Assembly (NCBI GenBank): GCA_012032815.1
Contig: JAAUQD010000003.1
Coordinates: forward strand, 1-62,833
DNA length: 62,833 bases
Direction of reading: 5' to 3'
Origin: Flammeovirgaceae bacterium
Lineage (GTDB): Bacteria > Bacteroidota > Bacteroidia > Cytophagales > Cyclobacteriaceae
Position 1 is the first letter of the stretch, and every line of letters starts with the position of its first letter. The notes beneath the pieces are model-generated. The model did not search any database and was not told where the DNA came from. It worked only from the letters and a program-made list of their open reading frames with translations. A program made the position numbers and the translations under genes. Positions 35,508 to 46,009 of this stretch are shown in pieces.

Positions 35508-37647
35508 TCGAGGACCAGATCAATTAATCGTCTGTCAACATCCGCTTTCTTTACCCGAACTTCTACTTTATCGCCCAACCTGTAGATTTTCTTTCTTCGT
35601 CTGCCGATAATCCTGAAATTTCTCTCATCGAATTCATAGAAGTCGTCTTTCATATCCATCATTCTCACCATGCCTTCACATTTTGTGTCAATGATTTCTA
35701 CAAACATTCCAAAGTCGGTCACCCCCGTTATGATTCCTTCATATACTTTGTCTTCAGCCATACTCATAAACTCCACCTGCTTGTATTTGATGGATGCACG
35801 CTCAGCATCAGCAGCGCGTTTTTCACGTTCAGATGAATGAGCACACTTATCCTCGGTATCTTTTTTATTAGGAGGTTTCCCTTCGTCAAGATAATGTTGC
35901 AGGAGCCGGTGCACCATCAAATCCGGATATCGCCTGATGGGAGAAGTAAAATGTGTGTAGTGGGCGAAAGCCAATCCAAAATGTCCGTTGGTTTCTGTGG
36001 TGTATTTTGCTTTAGCCATGGATCGAACGGCAAGCTGCTGGAGAACATTTTGTTCGGGCTTACCTTCAATCTCCTCCATCAACAAATTAAGTGAGCGGCT
36101 GAGGGACGCACCTTCAAGATTTATTTTATGCCCGAATTGTTTGGCAAACTGTGCAAAGTCCTGCACTTTTTCAGGATCAGGATTGTCATGGGTTCGGTAC
36201 ACAAATGTTTTTTGGTCTTTATCCTTACCCATTTTAAATATGTACGTGGCTACGGATTTATTAGCCAATAACATAAACTCTTCAATCAATTTATGGGCAT
36301 CTTTTCTGACTTTAGGGACCACAGCGAGGGGCTTGCCTTGTTTGTCGAGTTTGAATTTTACTTCGGTCGATTCAAAATTAACGGCACCTTTTGCGAAACG
36401 TTCCTTCCTTAATTTCTTTGCCAGACTATTCAATCGAGTAAGTTCTTCCGCGTAAGTTCCAGCACCGGATTCAATGACAGCCTGTGCATCCTCATACGAA
36501 AACCTGTGATTTGAATGAATAATGGTTCTGCCAAACCAGCGGTTATGAATTTTGCATCATCATCCATTTGAAAGACCGCAGAAAATGTCAGCTTATCTTC
36601 ACGCGGACGCAGTGAGCAAAGTTCGTTTGATAAGCGTTCGGGCAACATCGGAATTGTACGATCCACCAGATATACAGAAGTAGCCCTGTCATAGGCATCT
36701 TCATCCAACAGGTTGCCGGGTTGAACATAATGGCTTACATCAGCAATGTGTACACCAATTTCATAAAGGCCATTTTCTAATTTTTTTATGGATACAGCGT
36801 CATCAAAATCCTTGGCATCTTCAGGATCAATCGTGAATGTTAACACATCACGAAAATCCAAACGCTTCTTTATTTCCTTGTCACTGATCTCCCCTTCAAT
36901 TTTTTCAGCATACTGGATTACCTGTTCTGGAAATCGAAATGGAAGATCGAATTCTGCCATAATGGAATGAATCTCCGCTTCGTTTTCTCCCGTTTTCCCA
37001 AGGATCTCGATCACCTTCGCTTCCGGGCTTTTATCCCGACTACCCCACTTCACGACTTCAAACAATACCTTATCGTTATGCTTTGCGTTTTGCTGGTTCT
37101 CGGGGTAGATAATAAAATCCTGGTAAATTCGCTTGAAGTCGGGAATAACGAATGCAAACCGGGCAGACATTTCCAGCCGGCCAACGAATCGAGTCCGGTT
37201 TCTGGCCAGCACTTCTACAACCCGACCTTCCGGTTTTGAGCCGGTCTTACGTTTTAGCAATTCTACTTTTACCCGATCATTATGAATGGCAGTGCCCAGG
37301 TCAGATGACCTGACATAAACATCAGGAAGATCATTTCCAATCAATATGTACGCGAACTTGGGATTTACATGTTCGACAATTCCTTCCAGTGCTCCTGAGC
37401 TTCGTCCGCTTTTATAACTTCCATTACTTAGAATCTCAATGCGTCCTTCTTCCTCCAGTTTATCGAGGCTCCTGAAAAGCTCCTTGATCAACTCCTTTTT
37501 TTTAACGCCAATTTTTTTTGCAATCTGTTGTGGCGAATAGGCTTTTCCCGTGCTTTCTTCAAGCAGTCGAAGTATGTCCGGTTGCAGACCAGACTTTTCC
37601 TTTTTGTCCTTTTTCTTTTTTCTTTCCTTAAATTTTTTCTTGCTCAT
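35504..37647 (-). CDS. rnr: Ribonuclease R, one frame break
   Basis: A 3'-to-5' exoribonuclease of the RNB family that degrades structured RNA. The N-terminus is a Lys-rich head and a winged-helix region, followed by cold-shock domains, the RNB domain (TFTIDPEDAKDFDDAVSI with the metal-binding Asp residues) and a C-terminal S1 domain. The frame derails at 36543-36544; one added base (ATAACC to ATAAACC) gives INRWFGRTIIHSNHRFSYED and reads to 35504. The start at Met 37647 (MSKKKFKERKKKK) is preferred to 37686, which lies in the preceding gene; it overlaps that gene by 20 bases. About 714 residues. Confidence 0.93.
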
Positions 37648-38365
37648 TTGATGAGATAATTTTTTGGGGATCAACAATCGGCTCACCTTTGAGACGAAGG
37701 TACAACTGCGCTACAGCCACCACATCAGCAACACAGTATTCACTGATTTTGTTAAGGTTCTTTTCTTTGTAGTAAACCTCATTGACTTTACTTCCATCCA
37801 TTGATCCTTTGCTGGATGGGATTTTAAACAAAGCGGTAAGAAGATCCAGCGAAGTATAATGCTTATAGTCGCCAAACTTCCAAAGTTCCATCGTATCCAA
37901 ATGGGGGATCTCCCAGGATTTTTTTCCGGACAAGCTGAGGACCGCAGGAAGCGGGATACCATTGATCAGCATTCTTCTCGACAAGTACGGGAAATCGAAT
38001 TCTTTACCATTATGGGCACACAATTTTAAATTGCTCAGATCTTTTTTCTCCACCAACTGACGAAAGTGAGACAGTACCTGATACTCATTATCATCAGCAA
38101 AATATTTTGTTTTTATACATAGTTCATGACTTTCATTTTCATAAAATTTGGCCACCGCAATACACACCACCTTCCCAAATTCAGCATAAATACCTGCGCG
38201 TTGGTGAAACAGCTGCTCATCCGTTGTAAGCTCATCACGCTGTTTAAAAAAGCCTGCTTTCCGGGACCACTGAACTTTTAATCGCTCGTCAAGAGTGTTG
38301 TAGTTGTCTGAAATGGCTACGGTTTCGATATCCAGGAAAAGAATGTCTTTCAAGTCAGAATTCAT
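37628..38365 (-). CDS. PolB-like 3'-5' exonuclease
   Basis: 245 residues of the DEDD-type exonuclease superfamily, close to the PF10108 group (predicted exonuclease related to DNA polymerase B). The four metal-binding acids are in ILFLDIETVA, LCAHNGKEFDFPYLSRR and EYCVADVVAVAQLYL. No polymerase domain. First gene of the leftward operon; its end overlaps rnr. May trim DNA or RNA; the role is untested. Confidence 0.85.
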   Translation of the reverse strand: MNSDLKDILFLDIETVAISDNYNTLDERLKVQWSRKAGFFKQRDELTTDEQLFHQRAGIYAEFGKVVCIAVAKFYENESHELCIKTKYFADDNEYQVLSHFRQLVEKKDLSNLKLCAHNGKEFDFPYLSRRMLINGIPLPAVLSLSGKKSWEIPHLDTMELWKFGDYKHYTSLDLLTALFKIPSSKGSMDGSKVNEVYYKEKNLNKISEYCVADVVAVAQLYLRLKGEPIVDPQKIISSNEQEKI

Positions 38366-38449
38366 GGCACCAAATTAAGGTAATATCATTACAAAATTCT
38401 TTTATATGGATTGGATTGTTAATGACTTGCTTAATTTCGAACAACGAAC

Positions 38450-39358
38450 ATGCTCTCTTTCAAACATGAAGTTTTTCTCGAGGTTGTCCGTCAACTAAGC
38501 TACACCAAGGCTAGTCAGATATTGTACATCAGCCAGCCTGCCGTGACTAAGCATATTCAACAACTGGAAGCAAACTATAAAACCAGTCTCTTCGACCGAA
38601 AAGGGAATTCTATTTCATTAACTGAAGTAGGAAAGATTTTGTATGACTATTTGCTTCAGGCAAAAAATCTTGAGAAGCAACTCGATTTTGAAATCAGCAC
38701 TCACTTCAACAATACCGATGCCAGGGGTGAGCTTCGGCTGGGTGCCAGCACTACCGTAGCCTTGTACATTATTCCACCCGTATTATCAGGCTTTCGAAAA
38801 AGTTTTCCTTCGGTTCAGTTAAGTCTGCTCAATCGAAATTCAGAAAACATATTAACAGCTTTGCTAAACCATGAGATTGATTTAGGAATTATTGAAGGGA
38901 AAAAGAAAATGCCGCGTGTAAAAAGTGAGCATTTTCTGACAGACGAAGTGGTTCCGGTTTGCTCATCTAAAAGTGACCTTACCAAAAAAAGCAGTATTAC
39001 ATTAAAGGAATTAAAAGAAACGGCTGTTGCTCTGCGAGAACGAGGTTCAGGAACGTTGACTGCGTTAAAAAGTGCACTCGCAAGCAAATCAATTAAGCTT
39101 ACGGACCTTAACGTTGTGATGCAACTGGGCGGTACTGAAGCCCTTAAAAATTTTATTCTAGCCGATGAATGTATTGGTTTTTTACCGATGCGTTCAATAA
39201 CGAAAGAATTGGCAGCCGGTGAGTTGGTCCGGTTATTTATTGATGACCTTAGCATTATACGTCATTTTTATTTTGTGCATCGCCAGGGTGAAGAACAACG
39301 TGGCTTGCATAAAATGTTTGTCCGGTATGCCAAAACACATTATAACGTAAAGTTATAG
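38450..39358 (+). CDS. LysR-family transcriptional regulator
   Basis: 302 residues. An N-terminal winged HTH (FLEVVRQLSYTKASQILYIS, QPAVTKHIQQLE) is followed by a type-2 periplasmic-binding-like effector domain (TTVALYIIPPVLSGFRKSFP, VPVCSSKSDLTKKSS, ECIGFLPMRSITKELAAGEL). It resembles CysB/CysL-type regulators but the inducer is unknown. Divergent from the exonuclease operon and upstream of threonine synthase, which may be a target. Confidence 0.9.
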   Translation: MLSFKHEVFLEVVRQLSYTKASQILYISQPAVTKHIQQLEANYKTSLFDRKGNSISLTEVGKILYDYLLQAKNLEKQLDFEISTHFNNTDARGELRLGASTTVALYIIPPVLSGFRKSFPSVQLSLLNRNSENILTALLNHEIDLGIIEGKKKMPRVKSEHFLTDEVVPVCSSKSDLTKKSSITLKELKETAVALRERGSGTLTALKSALASKSIKLTDLNVVMQLGGTEALKNFILADECIGFLPMRSITKELAAGELVRLFIDDLSIIRHFYFVHRQGEEQRGLHKMFVRYAKTHYNVKL

Positions 39359-39412
39359 TAGATAAGAATTTAATATTGGATTGGAATAAGTTCCAGAACT
39401 ACTTTCGCCCCC

Positions 39413-40601
39413 ATGTTTTTAGATTCTTTCATTTCAGACAAAACATCACGGCTTCAGTTTTTGCAATGCTCAGCATGTGATCGGCAATATGATAAACTCG
39501 AAAAAATTCATTTGCCAAATGTGATTTGTGTACCGGGAATCCAATCATTGCTAAGTATGACTTGCGCTCATCAAAGCCCAAGCGCGTAATTGACAAGAAA
39601 GAAAACTCCATGTGGCGATACGGGAGTTTGTTACCATTGGCCAATCAGAAAAACCGGGTAACATTAGGCGAAGGATGGACTCCGATTCTGCCGCTTAATA
39701 AAATAAAGCAAAAGACAGGTTTGGAATGGCTCATGATGAAGGATGAGTCGCTTAACCCAACCGGGTCATTTAAGGCCAGGGGTTTAAGTATGGCTGTATC
39801 AATGGCTAAAGAACTTGGAATCAATTCATGTATCATTCCGACTGCCGGAAACGCAGGGGGCGCGATGAGTGCATATTGTGCACGGGCAGGAATGAAAGCA
39901 GTTGTGGTAATGCCAAGGCATACTCCAAACGCGTTCAAAAAGGAATGTCAATACTATGGCGCTGAACTGATAGAGGTTGATGGTCTGATAAGCGATTGTG
40001 CGAAAAAAGTCAGGGAGATAGCCGCATCAAAAGGGTGCTTTGACATGTCTACTATGAAGGAACCCTATCGTCTGGAGGGCAAAAGACTATGGGTTATGAA
40101 ATTGCTGAACAGTTGAACTGGGAACTGCCGGATGTAATACTCTACCCAGCCGGTGGAGGCACAGGGCTGATTGGTATTTGGAAAGCGTTCTATGAAATGA
40201 AAAAAATGAAATGGCTGGACGGCAGTTTTCCTAAAATGATTGCTGTTCAAACAGTGACCATACAACCGGTTGTGAGTGAATTTCACCAGAAGCCTATAAC
40301 TGGTAAAGACAATGGTGAATTTACTGTTGCCAATGGACTAGCCGTTCCGAATCCATTTGCATTAAAATTAATGGTGCAGGTTCTCCGGGAATCAAAAGGA
40401 ACCGCTGTGGCTGTTTCAGACCAGGAAATTAAGGACTCCATCAAAGAACTTTCAAGAGAAGAGGGTTTACTGGTAGCACCTGAAGGAGCCTCACTGCTTC
40501 CTGCCTTGAAAAAATTGTTAAGCAAAGGCGACATTAAGCAGGATGAGAAAGTATTGATGTTAAATACCGGAGCGGTTTATAAGTATCTTGAAAACTTATG
40601 A
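39413..40601 (+). CDS. thrC: Threonine synthase, two frame breaks
   Basis: PLP enzyme that makes L-threonine from O-phosphohomoserine. ATG 39413 opens a zinc-ribbon-like head (LQCSACDRQYDKLEKIHLPN); one base is missing between about 39519 and 39530, after which CTGNPIIAKYDL and the fold-type-II PLP core follow: LGEGWTPILPL, the PLP lysine in NPTGSFKARG, and PTAGNAGGAMSAYCAR. A second break at 40081-40084 (one A missing) gives GKKTMGYEIAEQLNW. The full length is about 396 residues. The Ser/Gly loop YPAGGGTGLIGIWKA binds the cofactor phosphate. It differs from E. coli ThrC by its length and N-terminal ribbon. Confidence 0.87.
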
Positions 40602-41000
40602 ATGGAGAATTCCGTCTTTCTCCAGCGTTTTAATAAACGTAAGATTCTCTTTACTTATACTTTCGGGCACAAAAACGAATCGCTTATCAAATATCTGTTG
40701 TCCGATATAATAGCTCACCCAGTACTCGTTGTTGAGATGGAAAACGGCAGGATCAATCGGTTCAATCAAAGCACTGCTGTTTGCCGGAACGGTTTCTAGA
40801 AAATGTCTCAGTGTTGATGTCTTCTGAATTTCTTTGTTTTTTTCTCCATATCCTTTACTGGCCACCAACGTATTTTCAATATCAAAATCATTATTGTTGA
40901 TTAAATAGGCTTTCCATTCCTCCTCATCGAGCAATGATTTCTCCGGCACAATGGCTACCGTTACCTTTTCAACTTTGGGAATTCTAATGTCCTTCTTCAT
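40596..41000 (-). CDS. Conserved hypothetical protein next to lipB
   Basis: 134 residues from Met 41000; the frame stays open to 41051 inside lipB, but the Met preceding KKDIRIPKVEKVTVAIVPE is the natural start. Motifs: EEEWKAYLINNNDFDIENTL, VASKGYGEKN, TSTLRHFLETVPA, ALIEPIDPAVFHLNNEYWV, FVFVPESI. I recall Bacteroidota proteins with the same pattern beside lipB, of unknown function. It overlaps lipB by 17 bases, on the same strand. Confidence 0.75.
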   Translation of the reverse strand: MKKDIRIPKVEKVTVAIVPEKSLLDEEEWKAYLINNNDFDIENTLVASKGYGEKNKEIQKTSTLRHFLETVPANSSALIEPIDPAVFHLNNEYWVSYYIGQQIFDKRFVFVPESISKENLTFIKTLEKDGILHS

Positions 41001-41697
41001 CTTTAGTGTTTTCCATTTCAAATACCGAGTACAACTTCTCGAGCAGGACATCGCCCACCTTTTTTATGTCTTGGGCTTTGGCCAATTCCTTTTGCATTGA
41101 AGTTACTGCCTTGTCGTCAATAGCGCAGGGAATAATATTATTGAAATAATCCAGGTTGGTGTTTACATTTAACGCCAGCCCGTGCAATGTTACCCACCGG
41201 CTTGTTTTTACACCAAGGGCACAAATTTTTCTTGCTTTTTGAGCATTAAGGGGATCGATCCAAACCCCCGTAATTCCCTGAAGCCGTCCGGCCTGAATAT
41301 TAAACGTTTCGAGTGTTTGAATAACCGCTTCTTCGAGCGACCTCATGTAACGATGGATGTCGGTAAAAAAGTTTTCAAGGTCCAACACCGGATATACAAC
41401 AAGCTGGCCGGGCCCGTGATACGTAATATCGCCTCCGCGATTTGTTTGATAATATGAGGCATCTATTTTTTTTAACTGATCTTCATTAACCAGGAGGTTT
41501 TTTTTGTCACCAGTTTTTCCGAGCGTATATACATGCCGATGCTCACAGAAAAGAAGGTAATTCGGAGTCGGAAGATCTCCACTTTTTTTAATAGCCAGTA
41601 TTTCATTGAATAAACCGGTCTGGTAGTCCCAGGCTTCCTGATAATTGATCAGGCCCAGATCAATGACCTTGGTTTGCTTGTTAGCAATTTCATTCAC
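40984..41697 (-). CDS. lipB: Octanoyltransferase (lipoate biosynthesis)
   Basis: 237 residues. Moves octanoyl from acyl-carrier protein to lipoyl domains. Motifs: NRGGDITYHGPGQLVVYPV (with the catalytic region), CALGVKTSRWVTLHGLALN with the conserved Lys, and IIPCAID with the catalytic Cys. The stop of the preceding isomerase overlaps its ATG (ATGA). It is upstream of the conserved hypothetical protein above. Confidence 0.95.
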   Translation of the reverse strand: MNEIANKQTKVIDLGLINYQEAWDYQTGLFNEILAIKKSGDLPTPNYLLFCEHRHVYTLGKTGDKKNLLVNEDQLKKIDASYYQTNRGGDITYHGPGQLVVYPVLDLENFFTDIHRYMRSLEEAVIQTLETFNIQAGRLQGITGVWIDPLNAQKARKICALGVKTSRWVTLHGLALNVNTNLDYFNNIIPCAIDDKAVTSMQKELAKAQDIKKVGDVLLEKLYSVFEMENTKDEEGH

Positions 41698-42692
41698 TTT
41701 ATTTTCGAAAGTTCGTCCTTCAAATAGGTAATAACATCAACTGGATCGGGATCGATTTGGTTTTCTTTGGCCAGATAATATGAAATCCAGTCGGTAAGGT
41801 GAATCAAATAATAGTATTGCTCGAGCAGGGAGGCACCTTCTGCAACGATGTCGATGATGTGAGTAGATTTTTTTTCAATAATGCCCCGGCAGATTTCCAT
41901 TCTTTTTTCAACACGATCGTGATCATGATCAGAGTAGAGATATATAACCTGGGACTGCTTCAGTAAATTTTCAGGAAACATCCATCCTACAATTTCATTG
42001 TGGTTCATTTCGGGGAATGTATTGACATGGGCCAGCTGTTTTGAGTTTTCATTGATTTGATTTTGAAAACGCACGGCCATGGCTTCCAATCGGCCATCAC
42101 AATAAATAATGGGGAGTTTCCCTTTTAGCTTTTTAGCGATAAGTTCCGCTTCTGCACGAATCGCTTTAGCACCACGGTCAATGTATTCAACTGCGTTCTC
42201 GGTTTCTTTTATAAAGGCTGCGCCAATAAGATTGGAATGATACAGTGCAAACAATAACGAAGTAATAGAATACCCGATCATAGCCCTGGGACTTGGCGAT
42301 CCGGGCGGTACCTGGATATACAAGAGATTGTATTCTTTAGCAATCTCCAGCATCTTTCCACCCGATGTAATACAAATAACATGCGCCCGTTTCAGCATTG
42401 CCTTTTGGATGGATGCCAATGTCTCTTCGGTATTTCCACTATAAGAGCAAGCAATAAATAATGTGTGTGGCCCAACAAATTGAGGGATATTATATCCTTT
42501 GCAAACGGAAACGGGTATTGGAATTCTTCCGAAGGTGAGAGACTGCACCAGATTGGCGCCAATGCCGGAACCACCCATTCCTGAAATCAACACATTGCGA
42601 ATGTCACTACCCGGTCTTTGTAAGTCCACTGCCTGCCCGATTTTCAGTGCATCGGTAAGTTGTACTGTAAAACTTTCTATAAGTTTTTTCAT
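41694..42692 (-). CDS. Bifunctional phosphoglucose/phosphomannose isomerase-like
   Basis: 332 residues. SIS-domain sugar isomerase with GMGGSGIGANLVQS (first binding loop), ACSYSGNTEETLASIQKA (second), and the C-terminal PGI/PMI part (NFPEMNHNEIVGW-like segment, INENSKQLAHVNTFPEMNHN read in parts, with the catalytic EMNHNE). Interconverts glucose 6-P/fructose 6-P/mannose 6-P in archaeal and bacterial relatives. First gene of the leftward run with lipB. Confidence 0.85.
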   Translation of the reverse strand: MKKLIESFTVQLTDALKIGQAVDLQRPGSDIRNVLISGMGGSGIGANLVQSLTFGRIPIPVSVCKGYNIPQFVGPHTLFIACSYSGNTEETLASIQKAMLKRAHVICITSGGKMLEIAKEYNLLYIQVPPGSPSPRAMIGYSITSLLFALYHSNLIGAAFIKETENAVEYIDRGAKAIRAEAELIAKKLKGKLPIIYCDGRLEAMAVRFQNQINENSKQLAHVNTFPEMNHNEIVGWMFPENLLKQSQVIYLYSDHDHDRVEKRMEICRGIIEKKSTHIIDIVAEGASLLEQYYYLIHLTDWISYYLAKENQIDPDPVDVITYLKDELSKIK

Positions 42693-42722
42693 TTACATTA
42701 ATTTCAACGCCAAATGTAGCGC

Positions 42723-43076
42723 ATGAGCGATAATATCAAAAGGGGCAATGAGGGTGAAGAACGGGCAGCGAATTTCCTGACAGAAAAAGGGTACGAAATT
42801 CTTGACAGGAATTACCGTTTCAAAAGGTCCGAAATTGATCTGGTGGTAAGAAAGGATAATGTGTTGGTTTTTGTAGAGGTAAAAATGCGGAGCTCGGCAT
42901 CACATGGATTTCCCGAAGAGTTTGTTGACCGTGCAAAACAGCTAAAAGTTTTGGAAGGGGCGGAGCAATACATGATGGAAAACCAATGGCATGGACGCGT
43001 GCGTTACGATGTGGTGTCTGTTCAGGGCCGGGGTGCTGATTCTGATGTGCGCCACTTTGAAGACGCCTTTTACTGA
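42723..43076 (+). CDS. YraN-family endonuclease-like protein (UPF0102)
   Basis: 117 residues. A nuclease-like fold with the family motifs GNEGEERAANFLTEKGYEI, KRSEIDLVVRKDNVLVFVEVKMR and VRYDVVSVQG. The acidic pair in EIDLV and the FVEVKMR lysine are those of restriction-like enzymes, but activity in this family has not been established. Divergent from the isomerase gene and ends convergent with the YwqK-like gene. Confidence 0.88.
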   Translation: MSDNIKRGNEGEERAANFLTEKGYEILDRNYRFKRSEIDLVVRKDNVLVFVEVKMRSSASHGFPEEFVDRAKQLKVLEGAEQYMMENQWHGRVRYDVVSVQGRGADSDVRHFEDAFY

Positions 43077-43890
43077 CCCTTGCTGCTCGAATAAACTTCG
43101 CGGCCCTGCGGGTTGTATTCTTTTTTAATGAAAGGCTCGATACCCTGGAAAGGTTCGTCCGGATACTCCAGAATTTTTTTTCTTTTCCCGTCCTCATAGT
43201 TTTCAATCCAATCACCGACAGGCTCGCCCCACGAATACTCCCCGATAACAGCAACCTTTCCGTTTTCGTGAAACCGGTAGTAGTATCCTTCCTTTTCGTG
43301 GAATTCGATGGGAATAATTTCCTTAATTTTTTTCTCTCCATCGGATCATAGTAGGTAATGAGCGATTCCTTTGGCCACCCTTTGTAGTATTTCTCCTTGT
43401 CTTCCAAGATATGATCGCGGGTATATTTCATCCAGCGACCATGCTTGGTGCCTTTGTAATAAATACCTTCTTCGAGTACGATATCGCCTTGCATTTTTTT
43501 GTACGGACCGTGAAGCAGGACTCCTTTTTCGGGATCGAATGTGCTTGACCTCCTGATTTCCCGTCTTGTATAATCGTACCAGTAGATATCGCGAACAAAT
43601 GTGCTTGGCTTTTCGGTATGCTTGAGGTAGTAGAATAACTCGATGGTGATCCGATCGCCAAAGCCTTTCCGTGTAAAACCTTTTTTCGTTTTAATCCCGT
43701 AGTATACCTTTTTGCGGGGTTTCTTTTTCTTGGTCACGATTGGTTCGGAAATGTCTTCGTCCAGTTCAAGTAATTTGAATGGCTTGTCGGTGTCAAATGT
43801 AAATTCACCCTCCTGAACACGGGGCTCGTGCTGGGCGTAGACTGATCCAACAGCCATGAAGATCAGAATGAATGGAATTCGTTTTAACAT
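43070..43890 (-). CDS. YwqK/MORN-like exported protein, one frame break
   Basis: About 273 residues. Signal peptide (RIPFILIFMAVGSVYAQ). Repeated short beta segments with GxYYxxGxxxGxW-type pattern follow, such as GVLLHGPYKKMQGDIV, GIYYKGTKHGRWMKY, YYKGWPKESLITYYD and, after the break, YYYRFHENGKVAVIGEYSW. The break is a missing A in the run at plus-strand T 43327-43333. Reading past it with the frame restored ends at 43070, overlapping the YraN stop. The uncorrected frame runs on to 42820 but that tail is unlike the family. MORN-like repeats suggest a surface-exposed scaffold; function unknown. Confidence 0.72.
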
Positions 43891-43934
43891 GGGATAATTA
43901 AAACGAAGGTATTGAAAAAATATTTTTCATTCTG

Positions 43935-45839
43935 TTAAGAAACAAGGTCCACGCTACGCTTAATAAAATTAGTCAGATCAGCGCCCGTTAGCATGTTTTG
44001 AGAGAGTAGTGCAAGATCGAGTGATTGTTTGGCCAATTTTGTTTTTTGTTCATCACCTTCAGCTTTCAAAATCTTTTGGATGATGGAGTGATTTCCATTA
44101 ACTGAAACACTGTATTGATCAGGCATACCGCCTCCCATAAACGCATACGGGCTGCCACCCGTCTTCGACATATCTTTCATTCTTCGCATCCACTCACTCA
44201 TCGTAATGGTTACCGGCAAATCGTCCGGTGATTGCGGATCAACGGTAATGGTGAAATTTTTATTGTTAGCCGCTTTTTCAAAGACAGTTTTTATGCTCTC
44301 CTCCTCTTCCTTGCTTAGTATACTTTCTTTCTTCTCATCGGTCTGTATGAGTTTGTCGATGGTATCGCTGTCCACACGCTTGATCTGCGTTTTCTCAAGT
44401 TTCTGCTCGAGGTTGCTGATGAAATGGCTGTCGAGTACACCATCCATTAAAAGCACATCGTAGGATTTGGCTTTAGCTGCCTGCACAAACGTATCCTGCT
44501 TTCCAGGGTCAGATGTGTAGAGATAAACGGTTTGTTTTTCTTTATCCGTTTGCAGCGTACTTACTTTTGCTTTGTATTCGTCAAATGTGAAATATTCACT
44601 ATCGGTATTTTTTAGAAGTGCGAAATCTTTTGCCTTGTCATAGAATTTTTCATCGCTGATAATTCCGTACTTGACGAAGATGCTGACATCATCCCATTTG
44701 GTTTCGAATGCTTTACGGTCTTTTTTGAAAAGTTCCTGAAGCTTGTCGGCTACTTTTTTTGTTATGTGCTGACTGATCTTTTTTACACTGCTGTCCGATT
44801 GTAAATAGCTGCGCGAAACATTTAATGGAATATCCGGAGAATCCAACACACCGTGAAGCAGCATTAAAAAGTCAGGCACAACATCCTTGACCTCATCGGT
44901 AATAAATACCTGGCGAGAGTACAACTGGATTTTGTTTTTCTGCAATTCAAAATCACTTTTCACTTTTGGAAAATAGAGAACCCCTGTCAGAGTAAACGGG
45001 TAATCGACATTCAGATGAATCCAAAACAATGGATCTTCTGAAAAGGGATAGAGCTCTTTGTAAAATTTCAGGTAATCTTCATCCGTTAAATCTTTGGGAG
45101 ATTTTGTCCAGATGGGATTTGGATTATTGATGATCCGGTCAACTTTTACCGTTTTGTGTTTTGGCTTTCCTTCCTTGTCTTCACCATCCGGAACACTTTC
45201 ATCCTTAGTGCCAAATTTTATTTCAACCGGAAGAAACTTGCAATATTTTTCCAGAATTCCTTTTAGTTTCCACTCATCCAGAAATTCTTCTGAGTCTTTA
45301 TTGATGTGAAGTATAACATCGGTGCCCCGTTGTTTTTTGGTAGTGGGACTGATTTCAAATTCGGTTGATCCGTCACATTCCCATTTTACTGCTTCTTCGT
45401 CTTCAATCGTATGTGATTTGGAAATGATCTCCACTTTATCGGCCACCATGAAAGAACTGTAAAAGCCAAGACCAAACTTGCCGATGATGTCTTTCGCATC
45501 ACCCTTGTCTTTAAATTTCTCAACGAACTCTGTAGCTCCGGAGAAAGCGATCTGGTTTATATATTTCTTGACTTCCTCTGCCGTCATCCCGATTCCCATA
45601 TCACTTACGGTAATTGTTTTTTTCTTTTTATTGAAGCTTACTTCGATCTGAACATTGCCAAGTTCGTTCTTGTACTCACCAATGGATGCCAGTTTCTTCA
45701 ACTTTTGGGTGGCATCTACGGCATTACTCACCAATTCACGAAGGAAAATCTCGTGATCGGAGTACAGGAATTTTTTGATGATGGGAAAGATGTTCTCGGT
45801 GTGAATGGATATTGAGCCTTTTTCTTTTACGGAAGCCAT
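43935..45839 (-). CDS. htpG: Chaperone HtpG (Hsp90)
   Basis: 634 residues. ATP-dependent chaperone. N-terminal GHKL ATPase: IFLRELVSNAVDATQKL, ITVSDMGIGMTAEEV, GKFGLGFYSSFMVADK and RGTDVILHI. Middle domain SRQVFITDEVKDVVPDFLML and C-terminal dimer domain are present. Length is normal. Standalone; no heat-shock operator seen. The upstream 170 bases also carry the start of the MBOAT gene. Confidence 0.96.
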   Translation of the reverse strand: MASVKEKGSISIHTENIFPIIKKFLYSDHEIFLRELVSNAVDATQKLKKLASIGEYKNELGNVQIEVSFNKKKKTITVSDMGIGMTAEEVKKYINQIAFSGATEFVEKFKDKGDAKDIIGKFGLGFYSSFMVADKVEIISKSHTIEDEEAVKWECDGSTEFEISPTTKKQRGTDVILHINKDSEEFLDEWKLKGILEKYCKFLPVEIKFGTKDESVPDGEDKEGKPKHKTVKVDRIINNPNPIWTKSPKDLTDEDYLKFYKELYPFSEDPLFWIHLNVDYPFTLTGVLYFPKVKSDFELQKNKIQLYSRQVFITDEVKDVVPDFLMLLHGVLDSPDIPLNVSRSYLQSDSSVKKISQHITKKVADKLQELFKKDRKAFETKWDDVSIFVKYGIISDEKFYDKAKDFALLKNTDSEYFTFDEYKAKVSTLQTDKEKQTVYLYTSDPGKQDTFVQAAKAKSYDVLLMDGVLDSHFISNLEQKLEKTQIKRVDSDTIDKLIQTDEKKESILSKEEEESIKTVFEKAANNKNFTITVDPQSPDDLPVTITMSEWMRRMKDMSKTGGSPYAFMGGGMPDQYSVSVNGNHSIIQKILKAEGDEQKTKLAKQSLDLALLSQNMLTGADLTNFIKRSVDLVS

Positions 45840-46009
45840 AGTGTGTCAGTTATTTCTAAAAATTTAGTGATTTCCGAGGGGTTCAAAAGTTGTTCCATGA
45901 TGGAATGGGGTGACAGGATGACAGGATTGAAGCTCTTTTGTGGCCTCAATTGCAATTTATTTGGTAAACTCACACCTTAATTTTAACTCCGCATTGATCA
46001 GGTTGTAGG

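Noticed and set aside
35988-36455. Open frame of 155 codons on the plus strand
   Set aside because: Opposite strand of rnr; low-complexity product and no start context.
42820-43069. Tail of the YwqK-like frame continuing under YraN
   Set aside because: It results from the frame break at 43327; the restored frame ends at 43070 and fits the repeat pattern.
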